Source of the DNA: Streptomyces rubiginosohelvolus
GTDB lineage: Bacteria > Actinomycetota > Actinomycetes > Streptomycetales > Streptomycetaceae
Length of the DNA: 64,000 bases
NCBI RefSeq assembly: GCF_014649875.1
Contig: NZ_BMTW01000012.1
Location: forward strand, 62,001 to 126,000
Reading direction: 5' to 3'
Part shown: piece after piece, positions 60,874 to 64,000 of the stretch
Numbering within the stretch: the first letter of the stretch is position 1
Layout of the letters: every line of letters starts with the position of its first letter
Notes under the pieces: generated by a model
The model's input: the letters and a program-made list of their open reading frames with translations, nothing else
What the model was told of the DNA's origin: nothing
Databases searched by the model: none
Made by a program: the position numbers and the translations under genes

Positions 60874-63273
60874 CTACTGCCCCGTCCAGGCCCCCAGCCG
60901 CCCCCGCCGCTCCCGGGCCCACGCGTACCCCGGGTCCAGCTCCAGCGCCCGGTCCAGGTCCGCCCGGGCCTCCGGGATGCGGCCGAGGGCCTCCAGGGCG
61001 GCGGCCCTGCTGCCGTGGGCCCAGGCGTAGTCGGGGTCCAGGGCGAGGGCACGGTCGTAGCAGGCGACGGCCTCCTCGTACCGGCCCGTCGCCCGGTACA
61101 CCTCGCCCCGCTCCCCCTCCGTCCCGGGCAGCCCGGGGTTCAGCTCCTCGGCCCGGTCCAGGTCGGCGAGGGCGCCCACCGGGTCGCCCAGGACCGTGCG
61201 GACCCGGGAGCGCCGCACCAGCGCCCAGGCGTACTCCGGCCACAGGGCGATCGCCCGGTCGAAGTCGTCGAGCGCCTCCTCGGGACGGCCCAGCACATGA
61301 CGGACCAGGCCCCGGCTGCCCAGCGGCACGGCGTCGGACGGGTCCATCGCGTGCGCCCGGTCCAGGACGGTCAGGGCCTCCTCCAGGCGGCCCATCCGCC
61401 GGTACGTCTCGCCCCGCTCCCGCACCGCCCAGGCCCAGGCGGGGGCGATCTCCTCGGCCCGGTCCAGGTCGGCGAGGGCTTCCTCGTAGCGGCCGAGCGA
61501 GCGCAGGATCACCGCCCGGCCCTGGTGGGCGCGTTCGCTGCGCGGGTCCACGGCGATGGCCCGCCCGTGGTCGGAGAGCGCGGCGTCCAGCTCCCCGGCC
61601 CGGAACCGGTCCCAGGCCCGCGCCACGAGGGCGGCCGCCCGGTCGGTGTCGGTCAGCTCGGCCCGGGTCAGCAGGAGCCCGAGGGCGGCGGTGGGGCGGG
61701 GGCCGTGATCGGTTATGGCGGCGAGCAGGTCCCGGCCCCACTCCCGCAGTACGGCGTTGTCAGCGTCCTCGCCCGCGTCGACCAGGGTCCGGGCCCAGTG
61801 CCGGGCGCGGGACGGCCGCTGGGCGAAGAGTTCGATCCCGGCGCGCAGGGCCTCGGGCAGCGCGATGCGGGGGCGGGCGCACAGCCGGTGGTAGAGCACG
61901 TCGAGGGCCGCCCGGCGCCAGGGCTGCTCGGCCCAGAGGCGTTCCGGGTCGATGCCCTCGGCCGCCGCGTCCCGGCGGGCGGCGAAGGCTTCGGCCAGCC
62001 GGTCGTGCGCCGCCTTCCACCGCCGGGGAGAGCCCGTGCGCTGGAGGCGGAGCATGGGGGCCCGGACGACGGCGTGATAGCGGGACCGCCCGCTGTACGG
62101 CTCGGCGACGAAGGGCAGTTCGAGCAGCCAGTCGTAGAGCCCCGGCACGGCGTGCGGCCCGTCCGGCGGTACGGCGACGGCGACCAGGTCCTCGTCGAAC
62201 CGGCGGGGCAGTGCGCAGGCGAGCGCGGCCGCCCGGCGGGCCGGGTCGCTCTCCCCGGCCAGAAAGCGTTCGACGGCCGTCGCGTTGGCCTCACCGGCCG
62301 CGCCGGGGTTGGCGGCGAGCGTCGACACCAGGACCGGCAGCCCGCCGGAGAGCCGCAGCACTTCCCGTACTACGGGCTCCGACACCACCCCGCGTTCATG
62401 GAGGAGTTGGCGCGATTCGGCCTCCGTGAAGGGCCCCAGCGGTACGTCGGCGACCAGCCGGCCCCGGTCGCCCCAGTGCGCGGGGTCGAGGCGGCGCTGG
62501 CCGGCCAGGGTCAGGACGAGGTTGGCGGGCAGTTCGCCGTACCGCCCGGGGGTCAGCAGGTCCGCCAGCCACCGGTCCAGTTGAGGGGCGGTGCGCTCGT
62601 AGGTGTCCAGGAACAGGGCGACCCAGGGCACGGCGTCCGCGACCCGGTCGAGCTCGGCGACGAACACCGGGGTGAGGATTTGGACCGGCTCCGCCAGCAG
62701 CCGGGCCTCCTCCACCTGCCGGGCCCGCCCGCCGAACACCGCCCGCAGCCCGCCCGCGCCGCGTGCCACGACCGCCGGGTCGATGCCCCCGGCCAGCGCC
62801 CCGACGACCGGTATCGCCCCGGCGGCGATCAGCCCGGCCTGCGCCGCCGCGAGCGCCCCGGCCGAAGGCCCCGCGCCCTCGTTGTCCGCCGCGAGCCGGC
62901 CGGCAGCCTCGCGGAGCGCGCGCCGGTAGGTGGCGAGCAGCCGGTCGAGCGCCTTGAGCGGGTGCCCCTGCTCGGCGAACTGCTCGGCGAAGGCGGCGAG
63001 TACGTCGGGTACGGAGTCGGCGCTCTCGTCGGCCGAGGCGGTCAGCGCTCCGAACTCCCCTGCGGCCTGGCGCCATTCCCGTAGCAGCGAGGTCTTGCCG
63101 ACCCCGGCGTTGCCCCGCACATGAAAGACGAACCGGTGCCGGGGATCCTCGGGCGGCAGCGTGAAGTTGACGCGGAACAAGCCGAGTTCGGCCTCCCTGC
63201 CGACGAAGGCGGCACGCCGACGACTTTCGACGATCTGCTGGAGGGAGAGGCGGCGGGGGCTGGACGGAGGCAT
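60874..63273 (-). CDS. STAND-type NTPase with C-terminal TPR repeats
   Basis: Large protein of 799 residues. N-terminal AAA/STAND ATPase: AAFVGREAELGLF, Walker A HVRGNAGVGKTSLLREW, Walker B WVALFLDTYERTAP, sensor-like LTLAGQRRLDPAHW. The C-terminal ~270 residues contain about eight 34-residue TPRs of very similar sequence (RYEEALADLDRAEEIAPAWAWAVRERGE and relatives). This is the arrangement of signal-transducing NTPases that recognise a partner through repeats; some are regulators, others anti-phage sensors of the Avs/STAND kind. No effector domain is fused, so the following P-loop kinase or another protein would have to act (inference). Confidence 0.82.
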   Translation of the reverse strand: MPPSSPRRLSLQQIVESRRRAAFVGREAELGLFRVNFTLPPEDPRHRFVFHVRGNAGVGKTSLLREWRQAAGEFGALTASADESADSVPDVLAAFAEQFAEQGHPLKALDRLLATYRRALREAAGRLAADNEGAGPSAGALAAAQAGLIAAGAIPVVGALAGGIDPAVVARGAGGLRAVFGGRARQVEEARLLAEPVQILTPVFVAELDRVADAVPWVALFLDTYERTAPQLDRWLADLLTPGRYGELPANLVLTLAGQRRLDPAHWGDRGRLVADVPLGPFTEAESRQLLHERGVVSEPVVREVLRLSGGLPVLVSTLAANPGAAGEANATAVERFLAGESDPARRAAALACALPRRFDEDLVAVAVPPDGPHAVPGLYDWLLELPFVAEPYSGRSRYHAVVRAPMLRLQRTGSPRRWKAAHDRLAEAFAARRDAAAEGIDPERLWAEQPWRRAALDVLYHRLCARPRIALPEALRAGIELFAQRPSRARHWARTLVDAGEDADNAVLREWGRDLLAAITDHGPRPTAALGLLLTRAELTDTDRAAALVARAWDRFRAGELDAALSDHGRAIAVDPRSERAHQGRAVILRSLGRYEEALADLDRAEEIAPAWAWAVRERGETYRRMGRLEEALTVLDRAHAMDPSDAVPLGSRGLVRHVLGRPEEALDDFDRAIALWPEYAWALVRRSRVRTVLGDPVGALADLDRAEELNPGLPGTEGERGEVYRATGRYEEAVACYDRALALDPDYAWAHGSRAAALEALGRIPEARADLDRALELDPGYAWARERRGRLGAWTGQ

Positions 63274-63336
63274 GAGGGTCAGTCTGTCAGCGGACCGCGA
63301 CGTACGGGGAGCCGTACGCCTTCCGGCCCGGGACCG

Positions 63337-63408
63337 TCAACGCCGGGACCCTGGCCGCACCCCGCCGTCCACCGTCAGTTCCACGCCGGTGGTGAAGGTG
63401 GCCAGCGG
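63337..63408 (-). pseudogene. Remnant of an SDR gene (C-terminal end)
   Basis: Read leftward, 24 codons after a TAG at 63409-63411 encode PLATFTTGVELTVDGGV and a stop. The TFTTGVELTVDGG block is the usual C-terminus of classical SDRs. No upstream SDR reading frame exists, so this is a decayed fragment between the TPR NTPase and the next gene. Confidence 0.6.
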
Positions 63409-63440
63409 CTACCGCGAGTTCGACGAACGCATGAGCAGCT

Positions 63441-63460
63441 CATGAGTACCAGCACTCATG
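63441..63460. promoter_or_regulatory. Palindrome CATGAGT-N6-ACTCATG
   Basis: Perfect 7-bp arms, 6-base spacer, 34 bases before the start codon at 63494; a second palindrome ATGAG-CAG-CTCAT abuts it at 63431-63443. Candidate operator for the gene at 63494 or a remnant of the lost SDR locus. Confidence 0.5.
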
Positions 63461-63493
63461 ATCGAGCACCCGCCGCTGCCTAACGTGGCCAGC

Positions 63494-64000
63494 ATGGACA
63501 CGGAAGAAGCAGCCACCGCAACAGACACCTCACCCGTCGCGAGCTCGCGGGGGTTCTACGGCTGCGTGATCGCCCTGATCGCCTTCTTCACGCTGTTCGC
63601 GCTGGGAGCGCATGCCATCACGGAGTTCGAGAAGGGCCTAGACGGCGACGGGCAGTTGGAGCAGCCCGGCCTTTCGGGCAGCGTGTCCCAGCCGCTCGGT
63701 CCCGGTACGACGGCTCGTTACGAGGACGGGCTGTGGGTCACCGTCAGCCGCCCCGAGCGACACGACGACGGCACCTACGGTGTCACCGTGACCTTCGAGA
63801 ACGGCACCGACGAAGAACTGCGCCTCAGCAATGAGGAGTTCTCCGGCACGCTCGACGTCGAGCCCGGCGAGTCCGGCGAGGATTACGCCCCCGGCGACGA
63901 CGTGAGCTGGCTGAACTGGGACGAGGTCGCCTCCGCCCTAGCGCCGCCCCTCCCCGAGGGCGAGGAGCGCACCGTCCCGGTCCGTCTGAAGCCGGAGCGG
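63494..64000 (+). CDS. Partial membrane-anchored protein with extracellular beta domain
   Basis: Open reading frame of at least 169 codons cut by the window end. An N-terminal acidic/Thr segment is followed by one transmembrane helix (GCVIALIAFFTLFALGAH, about 23-40) and then an exported region with WVTVSRPERHDDGTYGVTVTFENGT, which looks like a DUF4352/immunoglobulin-like beta fold found in Streptomyces surface lipoproteins or anchored proteins. I do not assign a function. It is divergent from the TPR NTPase and shares a spacer with palindromes. Confidence 0.7.
   Translation, partial: MDTEEAATATDTSPVASSRGFYGCVIALIAFFTLFALGAHAITEFEKGLDGDGQLEQPGLSGSVSQPLGPGTTARYEDGLWVTVSRPERHDDGTYGVTVTFENGTDEELRLSNEEFSGTLDVEPGESGEDYAPGDDVSWLNWDEVASALAPPLPEGEERTVPVRLKPER

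Overview
The window is high-GC actinobacterial DNA and most likely a Streptomyces chromosome. Codon third positions are almost all G/C, GTG starts are common, and several genes belong to families typical of Streptomyces: a HrdD-type sigma factor with a SigR-type promoter, a DUF6227 protein, a DUF5753/DUF397 regulator pair, and a GPP34 protein.

Left flank (1-11.1 kb): a DUF6227 protein; an MFS exporter divergent from a WYL regulator; hrdD; a DODA-type dioxygenase divergent from a MarR regulator; a TetR regulator with a duplicated operator and an MFS exporter; and a secreted M6-type metalloprotease behind a CRP-like site.

Centre (about 11.1-42.7 kb): a biosynthetic gene cluster I cannot match to a known product. 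The leftward arm, read from 26.2 kb down to 11.1 kb, encodes an ATP-grasp ligase, an ATP-grasp/dipeptide-epimerase fusion, an S9 peptidase, a membrane desaturase, a proline dehydrogenase, a PLP enzyme, an A-PCP-C NRPS, a P450 and a truncated adenylating enzyme. Most of these genes overlap by ATGA. A rightward MFS gene shares the start of this arm. The rightward arm, from 29.2 to 42.7 kb, begins with a 79-residue exported peptide carrying two DIGWP motifs. It continues with a tandem ATP-grasp protein, an MFS exporter, an aspartyl-hydroxylase-like oxygenase, an A-PCP protein, a KS-AT-ACP PKS, a type II thioesterase, a second MFS exporter and another ATP-grasp ligase. Five ATP-grasp domains together with one NRPS extension and one PKS extension suggest a modified short peptide with one malonate-extended residue (inference).

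The most interesting element is control of this cluster. An XRE-plus-helical-repeat regulator (27.65-28.87 kb) is divergent from the small exported peptide gene. The palindrome TGGCAA-N4-TTGCCA occurs twice between them and again between the leftward arm and its divergent exporter. This looks like a peptide-sensing (RRNPP-like) circuit controlling both arms.

Right flank (42.7-64 kb): tRNA-Arg(CCU); a GmrSD-like DUF262/DUF1524 protein; a phosphotransferase; an R2K-type ATP-grasp protein; a zinc-ribbon membrane protein; a large polytopic membrane protein; a D,D-carboxypeptidase with a very long disordered N-terminus; GPP34; a DUF5753/DUF397 pair; an uncharacterised protein divergent from an SDR; a sodium:solute symporter; an ADP-ribosylglycohydrolase homologue lacking its metal-binding Asp residues; a P-loop kinase; a TPR NTPase; an SDR remnant; and a membrane protein cut by the window end.
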